Origin: Lolium rigidum
Taxonomy: Eukaryota; Streptophyta; Magnoliopsida; Poales; Poaceae
DNA length: 64,000 nucleotides
Direction of reading: 5' to 3'
Assembly (NCBI RefSeq): GCF_022539505.1
Contig: NC_061508.1
Span: 345,105,484-345,169,483, forward strand
The position numbers and the translations under genes are program-made. The notes beneath the pieces were generated by a model. The model was not told the origin of the DNA and made no database searches. It saw nothing but the letters and a program-made list of their open reading frames with translations. Below, one piece after another: positions 10,619 to 21,540 of this stretch (within the stretch, counting starts at the first letter, position 1; every line of letters starts with the position of its first letter).

Positions 10619-11341
10619 CATAACAAGTATTCTCTATTCATCGGATCCCAACAAACGCAACATATAGAATTACATATAGATGATCTTGATCATGATAGGC
10701 AGCTCACAAGATCCGACAATGATAGCACAATGGGGAGAAGACAACCATCTAGCTACTGCTATGGACCCATAGTCCAGGGGTAGACTACTCACTCATCACT
10801 CCGGAGGCGACCATGGCGGTGTAGAGTCCTCCGGGAGATGATTCCCCTCTCCGGCAGGGTGCCGGAGGCGATCTCCGAGGATCCCCCGAGATGGGATCGG
10901 CGGCGACGGCGTCTCAGTAATGTTTTCCGTATCGTGGCTCTCGGTACTGGGGGTTTCGTCACGGAGGCTATTTGTAGGCGGAAGGGCAGGTCAAGAGGCG
11001 GCACAGGGGGCCCACACCACGGGCCGGCGCGGCCAAGGGGGCCGCGCCGCCCTAGGGTTTGGCGCCCCGTGGCCCCTCTTCGTCTCTCCTTCGGACTTCC
11101 GGAAGCTTCGTGAGAAAATAGGCCTCCGGGCTTTTATTTCGTCCAATTCCGAGAATATTTCTTTACTAGGATTTCTGAAACCAAAAACAGCGAGAAAACA
11201 GAATCGGCACTTCGGCATCTTGTTAATAGGTTAGTTCCAGAAAATGCACGAATATGACATAAAGTGTGCATAAAACATGTAGATAACATCAATAATGTGG
11301 CATGGAACACAAGAAATTATCGATACGTTGGAGACGTATCA
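10619..11341 (-). mobile_element. Fragment of the main Gypsy LTR family (last ~723 bp as read on +)
   Basis: It is collinear with the right part of the LTRs of elements A and B and ends in the canonical GGAGACGTATCA at 11341. With 7750-8458 it would make a nearly full LTR, lacking about 170 bp that could lie in the gap. Confidence 0.85.
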
Positions 11342-12987
11342 GAGTTGCAGACCAAGGAGCAATTCACGGAGATTATGACGGCGATTCGAGCGCAGACGGA
11401 GAAGCTGGACGGCTTCAACAACAAGCTCGAGACACTTGAGGTCAAGGTGGCTTCAATTGAAGAGGTGAAGCCGGTGCTGGTGGATCTGGCGCCGTGGAAG
11501 ACCCGAGTCGATCTGACTGTGGGTGCTCTCCAGATGGATCTGGGCGAGTTGCGGCAGAGCATCGATCGCCTCGTCATCCACTCGGCACCACCTGCACCAA
11601 CGGCTCCTGCAGCGGCAGCGCCTCCTCCACCTCCGGCTGGGGAGCGCCGCACCGATCTGCGCGTCGGTGACGACGAATGTCACGGGCCTGCTGGCCGCCG
11701 CATCGACATCTTCGCTCGGGGTTCGATTATGGGGCCGCATCCCCAATCGACCCCGGCCAAGGGTACGCTCCCGTGTCACACTCCTGAGTCTTCATCTAGT
11801 GTCGGGTTTAGGGATCGTGATAGGGAGAGGTTTGGGAAAACTCCGAGAGTGGATTGCCCCGGATTCAATGGGGAAGGGCCACTAGAGTGGAAAATCAAAT
11901 GTGAGTCCTATTTCCGTGTGTGTCGGGTAGATCAGGAATTGTGGATCGACACAGCTTTGGTGTATTTCACTGGGGAGGCTCCTCTTTGGCTCCAATGGAC
12001 CAATGCGCACTGCGTCGCTCAAGGTTGGGATGATTTCGTGTCCATGGTGTGTGCTAAGTTTGGTCGTCGCGAGTTTGAGCAGCTGTTGCGTCAGTTCTCG
12101 AGGTTGCGTCAAACGGGTACGGTAGCTGAATATGTTGTTCAATTCAACACTGCCATGAACTGTCTCCTAGCGCACCATCGCTCGTGGGATCCCCTTTATT
12201 TTGTCACTCAATTTGTTGATGGCTTGCGTGCTGACATTAAAGTGGTGGTTATGGTTCAACAACCCAAGGACAGGAGGAAGCGATGGAGTTGACAAGGGAG
12301 GCCACGCGTATGAGCAGTTGGCATGGCTCCTTTCCCAAGGCTCAAACGCGCACGGTGCTGCCATTGCCACCGCCGCCTGTTGGAAGGCCGCCGGGCATGG
12401 CCAAACCCTCGTCTCGCGCGGAGGACAGGCGTGGAGTGGCCAGCAACCAGATGCCATCCACGGACGACAAGGTGCGGGCGCTGCGAGCATACCGCCGTGC
12501 TCGCGGGCCGTGCTTCGAATGCGGCGAGAAATGGGGGCGCGATCATGTGTGCGCTGCCATTGTTCCTCTCCATGTTGTTCAAGAGCTTCTGTGTCTCTTG
12601 GAGGGTGAGATGGAACCGCATTCCTCACCTGTCGACTCGTGCAGTGAATTAGGCATGATATCTGCAGCAGCTTTACAAGGAATCGAGCCTCCACAGACAG
12701 TTCGAATCAAAGGAGTTGTACAAGGGCAAGAGGTGCTCATGCTAGTGGACTCTGGCAGCACTCACAGCTTTATCAGTGAGGCAATCGCCGCATGTTGGCT
12801 AGGTGTACGCCAGTGTAAGCCTATGCAGGTTAAGGTGGCCGATGGTGGGACACTCAAGTGTGATTTGGAGATTCCAGAGTGTAAGTGGCAATCACAGGGG
12901 ACTGAATTCCGGACTACTCTTCGGTTATTTCCTTTGGGTTGTTATGACATCATCCTCGGCATTGGACTGGCTGCAGAGTCTGGGTGA
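11342..12987 (+). pseudogene. gag and aspartic protease of the chromovirus
   Basis: The gag part is open in one frame to 12292: a coiled-coil-like N-terminus with EKLDGFNNKLETLEVK, a Pro/Ala-rich linker, then the retrotransposon-gag core ending QFVDGLRADIKVVV. A shift near 12270 moves the frame to 12283-12987. This second part carries the zinc-knuckle-like CFECGEKWGRDHVC and the protease active site LVDSGSTHSFI (near 12747-12779). It ends early at TGA 12985-12987 because of a second shift near 12960 in the GxDWLQS block. Confidence 0.8.
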
Positions 12988-13714
12988 TATGAATGTGAAT
13001 TGGCGCAAGAAACAGCTATTCTTCCATTATCAAGATCATCCAGTGTTTCTACAAGGCATGATGACTGATACTACTACCTGTCAGCAGATAACTGCCGAGG
13101 AACTCCAAACCTTGAATGCAAGCAATGCCATTTGCCATGTGGTCCAGTTGAGTGAGCTGAAGGAATCGGAGGAGCAGGTGCCATATTCGCAAGATATTCA
13201 GAATCTCTTGTCCGAATTTGAGGGTTTGTTTGTCGAACCACACGGGCTGCCACCGAGGAGGGAATTCGACCATGTCATCTCACTGTTACCAGGTGCAAGG
13301 CCAGTCAACATTCGTCCTTACCGATACAATCCAAGTCAGAAGGATGAAATCGAGAAGCAAATTGCAGATATGCTTAAGCAGGGGATTATTCGATTCAGCA
13401 CCAGCCCGTTCGCTTCGCCTATTCTCTTGGTGCAAAAGAAGGACGGTACATGGCGATTCTGTATTGACTACAGATATCTTAATGCCATGACACTAAAGAA
13501 CATATATCCACTACCCATCATCGATGAGTTGCTCGATGAGTTATCGGGTGCGGCATGGTTCACAAGCCTGGACCTCCGGGCGGGCTACCATCAAATCAGG
13601 TTGGCTGAAGGGGAAGAGTTCAAGACGGCATTTCAGTCTCACCAAGGTCATTACGAGTTTATGGTGATGCCTTATGGCCTGACAGAGCTCCAGCCACCTT
13701 TCAGAATGCGATGA
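12960..13714 (+). pseudogene. Reverse transcriptase, N-terminal half, of the chromovirus
   Basis: The frame carries DWLQSLGDMNVNW, then RT motifs: PSQKDEIEKQIADMLKQGII, SPILLVQKKDGTWRFCIDYR, and the first catalytic aspartate in SLDLRAGYHQIRL. It ends with MPYGLTELQPPF followed by a stop at 13712-13714. A single lost base near 13685, in ACAGAGCTCC, explains the switch to the next frame. The same polyprotein resumes at 13711 in that frame. Confidence 0.85.
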
Positions 13715-16137
13715 ACAAGATATTCGCACCCCTCCTCAGACGATGTGTGTTGGTATTCATCGACGACATCTTGGTCTATAGTAAGACGATGGTAGAGCAT
13801 AGGGATCATTTGAGGGCAGTTTTCTCACTCTTGAAAGATCACCAGCTGAAGGTTAAGAAGACCAAGTGTTCCTTTGCTCAACCTAAGCTCAAGTATCTGG
13901 GGCACATCATCTCTGCTGACGGTGTGTCAACCGATCCGAAAAATCTGGAGGCAGTACACAATTGGCCGGTGCCTACCAATGCAAAAGATGTGAGGAAATT
14001 TCTGGGACTCACTGGATATTACCGCAAGTTTGTCCGCAACTTTGGACTCATCAACCGGGTGCTTACAGATCTGTTGAAGAAGAATGAGTTGTTCGTGTGG
14101 ACATCCAACCATCAAGAAGCCTTTGACACCTTGAAGCAGGCCCTGCTGCAGGCTCCAGTGCTAGCCTTACCTAATTTTGCTAAAACCTTCGTGGTGGAAA
14201 CAGACGCCAGTGAAAAAGGATTGGGTGCCGTGCTGATGTAGGATAAACATCCTTTGGCCTTCTTGAGCAGAGCTCTCGGGCCGAGACTGCGTGGCTTGTC
14301 GACATATGAGAAAGAAAGTCTCGCAATCCTTTTGGCAGTTGATCGCTGGCGACCATACCTGAGACAATCCCAATTTGTTATTCGGACTGACCAACGTGCC
14401 CTCGCCCACCTAGACGAGCAGCGACTCAATAATCCATGGCAACACAAAGCACTGACGAAACTGCTTGGCCTACAGTACACAATCGAGTATAAGAAAGGGT
14501 GTACCAATCAAGTTGCTGATGCTCTGTCTCGTCACCCAGCTCTATCAATTGGGGAAGTGCTCTCCATTACAATGGGTACCCCGGCCTGGCTGGACGACAT
14601 TGCTGCGGGATACGGTAAGGATACAATCACTCAGCAGATTATCCGACAGTTGGGCAAACCGGACTCTACGGTGAAGCACATGTCTTGGGATGGACACCTG
14701 CTGCGCTTCAAAGGGCGTGTATGGGTGGGCAGCAACCTTGCCATGCAGCAGCAAATCCTCCAAACACTGCATGCAAGCGCCATTGGCGGTCACTCAGGGA
14801 TCCAGGCTACTTTATAGCGGATAAGGCAGTTGTTTGCCTGGCCACATATGAAGTCGGCGGTGCAGCGGTTCATTGATCAATGCAGCATCTGCAAGCAAGC
14901 TAAAACAGAGCGAGTGAAGTACCCCGGCCTACTTCAGCCCTTAGCAGTGTCTGACTCTGCATGGCAGGTGGTGTCGCTCGATTTTGTTGAAGGGTTGCCC
15001 AGATCGTCGGGTTTTACAACCATTCTGGTCGTGGTGGACAAGTTAACCAAATATGCACACTTCTTGCCTCTCTCTCACCCTTATACAACGGCTCAAGTTG
15101 CTCAGCTCTACTTCGATCAAGTCTTTCGCTTGCGCAGCATGCCTGCGGCACTCATCTCGGACCGGGACAAGGTTTTTACCAGCAAATTTTGGCAGTCCTT
15201 GTTCAGGCTGAGCAAGACAGAGATGAGAATGAGCACGGCTTATCATCCGCAAACGGATGGGCAGACGGAGCGGGTCAACCAATGCCTCGAGACTTACTTA
15301 CGTTGCTTTATCAGCACCTGCCCCGCAACATGGAGCAAGTGGCTTCCGCTAGCAGAATTCTGGTATAATACGGCCTACCACACTGCGATCAAGACCAGTC
15401 CATTCCAAGCTCTGTATGGCCACGCTCCGAGATATCTGGAGATCACGGCAGAGTCGGTGCCGGTCACGGATCTGCAGCTATGGCTTCAGGAGCGCCAATT
15501 GGCAACAACAGTGCTCAAGCATTTACACCGTGCTAACAACCGTATGAAGCAATTTGCTGACAACAAACGTTCAGATCGTGTGTTTCAGGTGGGCGATTGG
15601 GTGTATCTACGTCTCCAGCCGTACATTCAGACGACGTTGGCCATGCGAGCCAACGCCAAGCTTGCCTTCCGCTACTTTGGGCCATTCCAGGTGGAGCAAA
15701 AGGTTGGGGATCGTTCCTACCGCCTCAAGTTGCCGGACAAGTCGAAGCTACATCCAGTCTTCCATGTTTCGCTGTTGAGAAAAGGTATTCCACCAGAAGA
15801 AGTGCATGATGAGTTGCCGGTGATCGACGATGAACACCCTCCCCGACACATACCGGAGCAAGTTCTACAACGCCGTCAAGTGCAGCGTCGTCACAAGACC
15901 AAGGACCAGGTCCTGATTCAATGGTCAGGACTGCCAGTGTCACTCGCCACTTGGGAGAATGTCGCCGAGCTGAAGGCCAGGTTTCCTCGAGCTCCGGCTT
16001 GGGGTCAAGCCGCTCCTGAAGGAGGGGGGAATGTCATGGGCCTACCAACCCACGACGTGTCAAGTGGGCCGTCTCCACGGCCCAAGAGAACCCGCAAGGA
16101 CAACCCACGCTACAGCCCAGAAGAATGGACTACTTGA
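13711..16137 (+). pseudogene. RT C-terminal half, RNase H, integrase and chromodomain of the chromovirus
   Basis: One frame is open except for TAG at 14239-14241 and 14815-14817. It shows the RT box FIDDILVYS (near 13756) and RNase H blocks VETDASEKGLGAVL, LSTYEKESLAILLAV and FVIRTDQRALAHL. The integrase zinc ligands follow (HASAIGGHSG, CSICKQAK), then the DDE core (SLDFVEGLP, ISDRDKVF, TDGQTERVN). The tail VLIQWSGLPVSLATWENV resembles a chromodomain. The C-terminal codons run into the presumed 3' LTR. Two stops make it non-functional. Confidence 0.88.
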
Positions 16138-16362
16138 GGACGAAGCGAGGAGCGTTCTGGGCATCGAAGAAGAGAACCAAGCCTAGACGGCTCTCCTGTA
16201 TCTCCGTCTGTATCTCTCTCCCATCCCAGGCTCCAATTCCCCTCCCCCTTCCTGCTGTATCTGATGAATCCTGAACCCTAGACCTATATTGGAGGAATTG
16301 AGAGTATAGCTGTAACAGCTTGAAACGGGAAAAGGGAAAAGAAGACAAGCGGTCCACTTCTT
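16032..16362 (+). repeat. Probable 3' LTR of the chromovirus
   Basis: TGTCATGGGCC follows a purine tract. The right limit at CCACTTCTTCA is my choice because no second LTR is present for comparison. A short LTR of this size is usual for small plant chromoviruses. Confidence 0.45.
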
Positions 16363-16384
16363 CAGCGAAGCGAGAAGCGATCTT

Positions 16385-16622
16385 TCATGGCCTCGGTTGA
16401 GGAACTAGTTTAGGGTCCCCTTTTGCAAAATCCGCATGCAAATTATGTTATGAAATATAACAAACATTTAGAAATAGGACGCAAGTGTTTGATTTACCAA
16501 TTTGTAGTTCTTGTTTAGTGTTTCTATTCTGCCGTAGAGTTTTTCAATCCGAAACACGTGATGCAGCATACCACAAACGCCTTTTGCAGTTCAGGCATTT
16601 GCGGTATCTGCTAGAGATGCTC
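16385..16622. repeat. Fragment of a MITE-like element ending GCTAGAGATGCTC
   Basis: The segment ends in GGTATCTGCTAGAGATGCTC, the inverse of the motif at 1830, and contains GGGTCCCC and TTTTGCAAAATCCGC motifs. It is cut on the left by the chromovirus LTR. It is non-coding. Confidence 0.4.
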
Positions 16623-16978
16623 TAAGAAAACACAAAGTGTAATTTGCGTTTGAAATCGTTAGGAGAACGGTACTTTCATCCGAAGATTAGTATGCCCGAT
16701 TTTCGTTTGAAATCCTGCACTGACAATGGCGGGGAAGAGTGGAAGACACAGGTTGAACAAGGAACAATGGCGCCAAGACAGCCCAGATACGTACGGTTGA
16801 AACGAGCCGGTTCCCGGTTACTAGTTTCAGGGAGTAATAACGAGTCCTTCTCCTGCCATTTTTTGGTATTCGTACTAGGTACATATAACACGTGAGCATC
16901 CAATGCTACTATCAAGTATCAACACACGCACGCCCGTCGATCGATCCAGTAGTCGAACGAACAAACCCAATGTGTTAT
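16623..16978. other. Spacer downstream of the wax gene
   Basis: This non-coding sequence between the MITE-like fragment and the CER3 3' region holds no recognised element. The CER3 transcript end must lie here or just upstream, but I see no clear poly(A) signal. Confidence 0.4.
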
Positions 16979-16998
16979 TCCGGCCGGCCGGCCGGCCG
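16979..16998. repeat. (CCGG)n simple repeat in the CER3 3' region
   Basis: About five CCGG units lie 25 bp downstream of the CER3 stop codon, probably in its 3' UTR. The run is self-complementary and rich in CpG and CHG methylation sites. Confidence 0.8.
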
Positions 16999-17023
16999 CC
17001 GCTGGCTACGCCTTGGGCCAGAG

Positions 17024-20000
17024 TCACGGCGGCGAGAGGCCGTGCTTGAGCGCCGCCTTCCACACGACGTCGATCCTGTCCACGTCGATGGCGCCCACCT
17101 CGTGGTGCTCCCACCCTTCCAGGCAGTGCACCACGCCGCCGGCGTGGCACGCGTGCACCACGCCCCGCTCCATGGTGTACTCGCACGAGCCGAGGCCCTG
17201 GACGTCCTTGGGGAGGCGCATGGCGGCGAGCTTGCCGTAGGTGCAGTCGCGGCGGAACTCGATGACCGGCGGCACCACGAACTGGTGGAAGTGCGTGCCC
17301 GGCGGCGCCCACCGCTGCTCCCTCGGCGACAGCCACTTCCCAACAAGCCATGTCTGAAAATGAAACCACAGACTAGTTCGTCAGGTTTCTGAACCGTCGT
17401 TCGAAACGTTTCGCGGCAAATTCTGAACATTTTGTGGGATTTTACTACCTTGCAGGTCTTGGCGGCGTGGTACTTGGTGACCTGCACCAGGTACTGCTGG
17501 AACTCAGCCGGCGCCTCCCTCTGTATCTTCAGGAACCGCTCCGACGACAGCGTCAGCATCTGAAAGAACATGATCGATCAGACGAATTCACTGCAGATTG
17601 GTTGCACTGATCACTGTTGAAAAGAGACATGGATCTGAAGAATTCAGGGCGTACCAGGACTCTGATCTTCTTCCTGCAGAGGTATAGCGCGATGGCTCTG
17701 CCGAGCTTGGACGTCGCCCCGGTGAGGAACACCTCCTTGACGTTGCTGGGGATCTCGTTGAGGATCACGGCCGCCGTGAGGGTGTTACCGTGCACCACCC
17801 TGACCCTCAGGTTCGGGTGCTTGCTCACGAACAGCGTGCCGCCACCGTTCAGCGCTTCATTCTGAATGTGCAGGCAGCCACAAGTACACGTCAGTTTAAA
17901 TTCTCTGAAACTTTAGGACCCATTTTTCATCAGAGCTTCAGATGTCGTGACATTGCTCACCTTGTTAAGTGCGGCGAGACTGAGCACTTTGACCCCCATC
18001 TTGTCGGCCCTGAGGATGGCGAGCTCGATCTGGTGGTTGATGCCCTCCTTCATCGGCGGGATGAAGTACTGGAAGCTGTATCTCGGGATGGTCCACGTCT
18101 GGTGGAAGCGCCCGCGGAGGTAGTAGAAGCTGACGGTGAAGGTCTTGGAGCAGAACACCTGGAACACCATCATGCAGAAGGCGATGGGCCAGAGCGGGAG
18201 CAGGACGAGGTGCGTGGCCCAGGGCAGCGAGCTGCATGCCCGGAACGCGAACGGCACGTGCATGGACGACACCACGTCCACCACGTGCGCCAGGAACACG
18301 AAGTCCGGCACGCGGTCGTTCTTCCCTGTATCATATATCAGGTTCAGTCTATATTGAAGTCTTGTTATTGTGGCTGAAACTTGCCCGGTTTTGTGGCTTG
18401 ATCCATGCATGCTGTGTACCTTGGTCGACCTCCTTCTGGAGCTCCCAGGATTTTGGGTGGACGGTGCCGCCGAGGGCGTCGAAGAGCGGCATGAATAGGC
18501 AGAAGTTGCAGTCCTTCTCCTGGTGGTGCAGGCTCAGGTACCTACACAACACATGCACGACACAGATGATTAATTGGCGGACATAGGTCTTAACCAACAC
18601 ATGGATGGAATTCACTAGATCATGGGATGCATCTTGATTGGTTAGTGTTCTGAAGTCAGAAGGGATTTGACGCACATTAACCCTCCTCTGTCTCCTGAAT
18701 AAACGATAGCCAACGTGCGTGGTGGTGGCAACTAATTAAGACCCAAGACAAGGCTAGCAGGGGTACTTTGCACTATGAACAGCAAATGTAGTGCATCTCT
18801 GATTCTCTGTATCTGCATTAACATCCATCTGCCTGCTAAGTACGCAGATCATGAACACCAAATGTACTGGTGCATCTCTGAATCTCTGCATGTTAGGCCG
18901 TTAGGGCGACAGCGACCGCGCCGTGCCCCGGCGCGTCCGGGATCTGCCGATCATTGCCTGGCTGGTTCCGGCCGGGGCCGTGCGGAGCGGCACCTTTCCG
19001 GTTGGTTGGGCGGGGGCTTCCATTTACGCCGCTCGCGTACAGTATCCACTACACATGGCTTGCCTGACACAAGTCGACAGTTTTCCAGGATATTGACACT
19101 CGACTATCAATTTCTAGAAATATATAACCGTGTGATCATGTGATGGGTCTTGTGATGCCGATGCTAGTTTCTTTACATTTTCTATATCATCACAATAGCG
19201 ACATCTAAAATCGTTGACTGGCAAGGAAATCTAACATGTATTGTAGGAAACAGGGATTTGCATGATTAAAAAATCATATGCATACATTAAACATTAGGGG
19301 CATACACAATCTAATATCGGCCAAGAGGAGTGACTCACGTCGGGGTGTAGATGAGGTATCTGAGGAAGGGGAAGGCCTCGAAGGTCTTGTGCGAGATGAC
19401 CTCCACGTTGCTGTAACCCATGCAGCGGAGGTAGTCGAAGACGAAGATGTGCCCGTAGACGAGGCTCACGGAGCCCGCCCCGGCCAGGAAGGCCCCGGCG
19501 ATAGGAGCCCCCATCGCCAGCGTCAGGACCAGGTTCTCCAATGGCGTGCCGTACGCAGCTGAAAACCAAAGTCAAGTGAGTAATCTGGCGTCATTATTGT
19601 AAGGGAATGCTTGGACTAGAGTAGAGTCAAAGAGTGCACCGGTGAGCGGCTGGGTGACCGGCGACGAGTGGTGCTTGGAGTGGTACTCGTTGAAGAGCGG
19701 GCCCCGGTGCAGGGCCTTGTGGGCCCAGCGGAAGGCGGGCTCGGAGAAGGCGACGTGGACCAGAAGGGCCACGGCCCAGCCCCTTGGGTCCCAGACCCGG
19801 AGGTCCGTGATTGCCGGGAACAGCGCGCTGCTGGTCGCCATGGCCCCGAGCAGGGTTTGCATGATCACCAGGTTATCCCTGCACCGCAATCAATCCATTA
19901 GCTAGCCCCCAAAACAATCCTTCATTTTTTGTCTAGCTCGAAAATATTCCTGTTTTGTAGTCGAAACGGCAACAGCTAGTTCCAAAATAATTGGAGGAAA

Positions 20001-21010
20001 AAAAAGCCCCACGCATGTCAGCATGGGAGGGAGCCGTGAGGAAACGCGATGCCCACTCTGTGTTGGTCTGGGCGGCCATCACGCGCTCGGGATGCATTCA
20101 AGTTGCTTGCCGCGGCTCTTCGTGCGGGGTGCTGCTCCTGCTTTGGCCATCCACCAACGAACACCCAAATCCAGATAGTAGGCGTTATTGCGATGCATTC
20201 ACTGCGAGCTATGCTACACTACGTGGGACCTGCCCTCAGCAGCCTCGAACGAAGAACACCCAAAGATTAGTGGTCACCCAAAGCTGACCACAAACCTAGC
20301 CGGAAATGAACGATACATACACCGGTCGTATACTGTGTGCACGTACGTACACTAGTCGATCTAATGGTAGACTGAATGAAAATTAGAGAACAAGCAGTCA
20401 AGCTCGATCTGAGGCATGCCGGAAAGACCTAGCTCTGAAGACGAATGTCCATGTCGAAACTACACTTATCCACAAGCTGCAGCGAGGAACTGACAAGCTG
20501 TTCAATTAATGGTCTGAGCAAACTTGCAGCAGCGTGCGGCATGAACATGGACATGAACAGTGAAGTGAGAGCATGCCGGCTAGGTAGATACTCCGGCGAA
20601 GAAGAGTGAGCTACTACGTAGCTAGGCTGACGTACCAGTCCCACTCAGCGTCGATCTGCTGGAAGTTGACGCCGTCCCGGACGACGCGGCGGCGGCGGGT
20701 GAAGAAGAGCATGTTGCCGTAGGAGAACCACAGCTGGAAGGTCAGCGACCGGAGCGCCAGCAGGACCAGGAGGTGGAAGCACCAAGACCCCGTCGGCGGG
20801 CCGCCCTGCTCCCGCCACGCCTGCGCCGCCGTCCACACCAGTGGCCCATATAGCAGGTACTGCGAGGTGAAAGAAAATCAAAAGGATTAATCGGTGCGGC
20901 CACGACGAGCTAGCAAGAACATGTATGTGAACAAGCAATGGCGGATGGAGAGTGCTTGCCTTGTATGCGCCTAGGCTTGCCCATGGCCAAGCAGACAGCG
21001 GAGAACCCAT
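17024..21010 (-). CDS. CER3: CER3/WAX2-like cuticular wax biosynthesis protein, nine exons
   Basis: The exons on the minus strand are 21010-20960, 20859-20636, 19878-19640, 19558-19339, 18541-18420, 18325-17961, 17861-17655, 17559-17449 and 17353-17024. They join in frame to 622 residues plus TGA (17024-17026). Intron 1 has a GC donor (AAG/GCAAGC); all others are GT-AG. CER3 acts at the ER with CER1 to make very-long-chain alkanes from acyl-CoA; this is family knowledge. Visible are an N-terminal membrane and fatty-acid-hydroxylase-like half with His clusters H145-H149 and H158-H161-H162. The C-terminal Wax2 half (from ~408) contains [15 protein letters not shown] and ends with [17 protein letters not shown] and [16 protein letters not shown]3-specific blocks favour CER3 over CER1. 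The third cluster reads LSLHH, lacking the first His at 247. No stop or frameshift is seen. The start has a good context (GCCATGG). Confidence 0.93.
18775..18900. repeat. Diverged direct repeat inside CER3 intron 4
   Basis: Two copies of a ~45-bp block (near 18776-18820 and 18852-18896) share GTGCATCTCTGA and TCTCTG in the same order. They lie in the 797-base intron between exons 4 and 5 (18542-19338). A very GC-rich stretch follows (18895-19030) and looks unlike the surrounding intron. Confidence 0.6.
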
Positions 21011-21164
21011 GGCCGGACAGTCGCCGGAGAAGGAGGGTAGAGAGGGAGAGACCCTTTTTTTGGTATTGGGATGATGTCTCGCCCTCGCCCCGCCTCCTCC
21101 ACCTCCTCCTAACCCAAGGACGTGTTGTGTTGTGGAGTCTGGACACCACCCAGCCTCGCACTAC

Positions 21165-21174
21165 TTATAATAAA
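21165..21174 (-). promoter_or_regulatory. TATA-like box of the wax gene
   Basis: On the minus strand the sequence reads TTTATTATAAGTAG, about 155 bp upstream of the CER3 start codon. The spacing would give a 5' UTR of roughly 120 bases. No other TATA-like sequence is as well placed. The assignment is by motif and position only. Confidence 0.45.
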
Positions 21175-21540
21175 ACACGAGCTGGGATTCATGAGGTACT
21201 GTAGATGGATTGATTATCAGGCAGGCAGAGGAGAAGAATTCAACGTACGATTTCCCGCTTCGCTTGTAGAGTGTACACGCGCGCTGGTGGTTACTGGTTA
21301 GCCAGCCAGCTGAAGTGGTGGTGCTTTCGAGCTTTAAAAACAAAATGGCACAGTAAAGCAACTGTAGCCGCGCCATGCCCATGAGCACAGGGTGCACAGC
21401 CACCTTCCCACGGTAGAACGCGTAACTGGTCCTGTGACGCCCATGCTTTCCGGCAAAAGGCCCGTACTTTGAAAATGTTCCCATCGATGTACATTTGGGT
21501 GCTAAAAGGACTTAATTACATTGTGACTCGATACTCAACC
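21175..21540. other. Upstream region of the wax gene
   Basis: This is the proximal promoter on the minus strand. It contains GGTTACTGGTTAGCC near 21290-21304, which resembles plant MYB-type sites. I cannot support any specific operator. Confidence 0.3.

Larger units (their letters stand above)
11342..16362 (+). mobile_element. Degenerate Gypsy chromovirus, 5' LTR missing
   Basis: Domain order is gag, zinc knuckle, aspartic protease, reverse transcriptase, RNase H, integrase, chromodomain-like tail. That is the Ty3/Gypsy order with a chromovirus tail. Coding is broken by shifts near 12270, 12960 and 13687 and by TAG codons at 14239 and 14815. A polypurine tract GAAGGAGGGGGGAA precedes a TGTC start at 16032, taken as the 3' LTR. 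On the left the element begins at GAGTTGCAGACC directly after the TATCA end of the neighbouring LTR. So its own 5' LTR and most of its primer site are lost. Confidence 0.85.

Noticed and set aside
7750..11341. Interpretation as a clean solo LTR
   Set aside because: The flanks CTCGC and GAGTT do not match, and CACTA sequence plus a gap lie in the middle.
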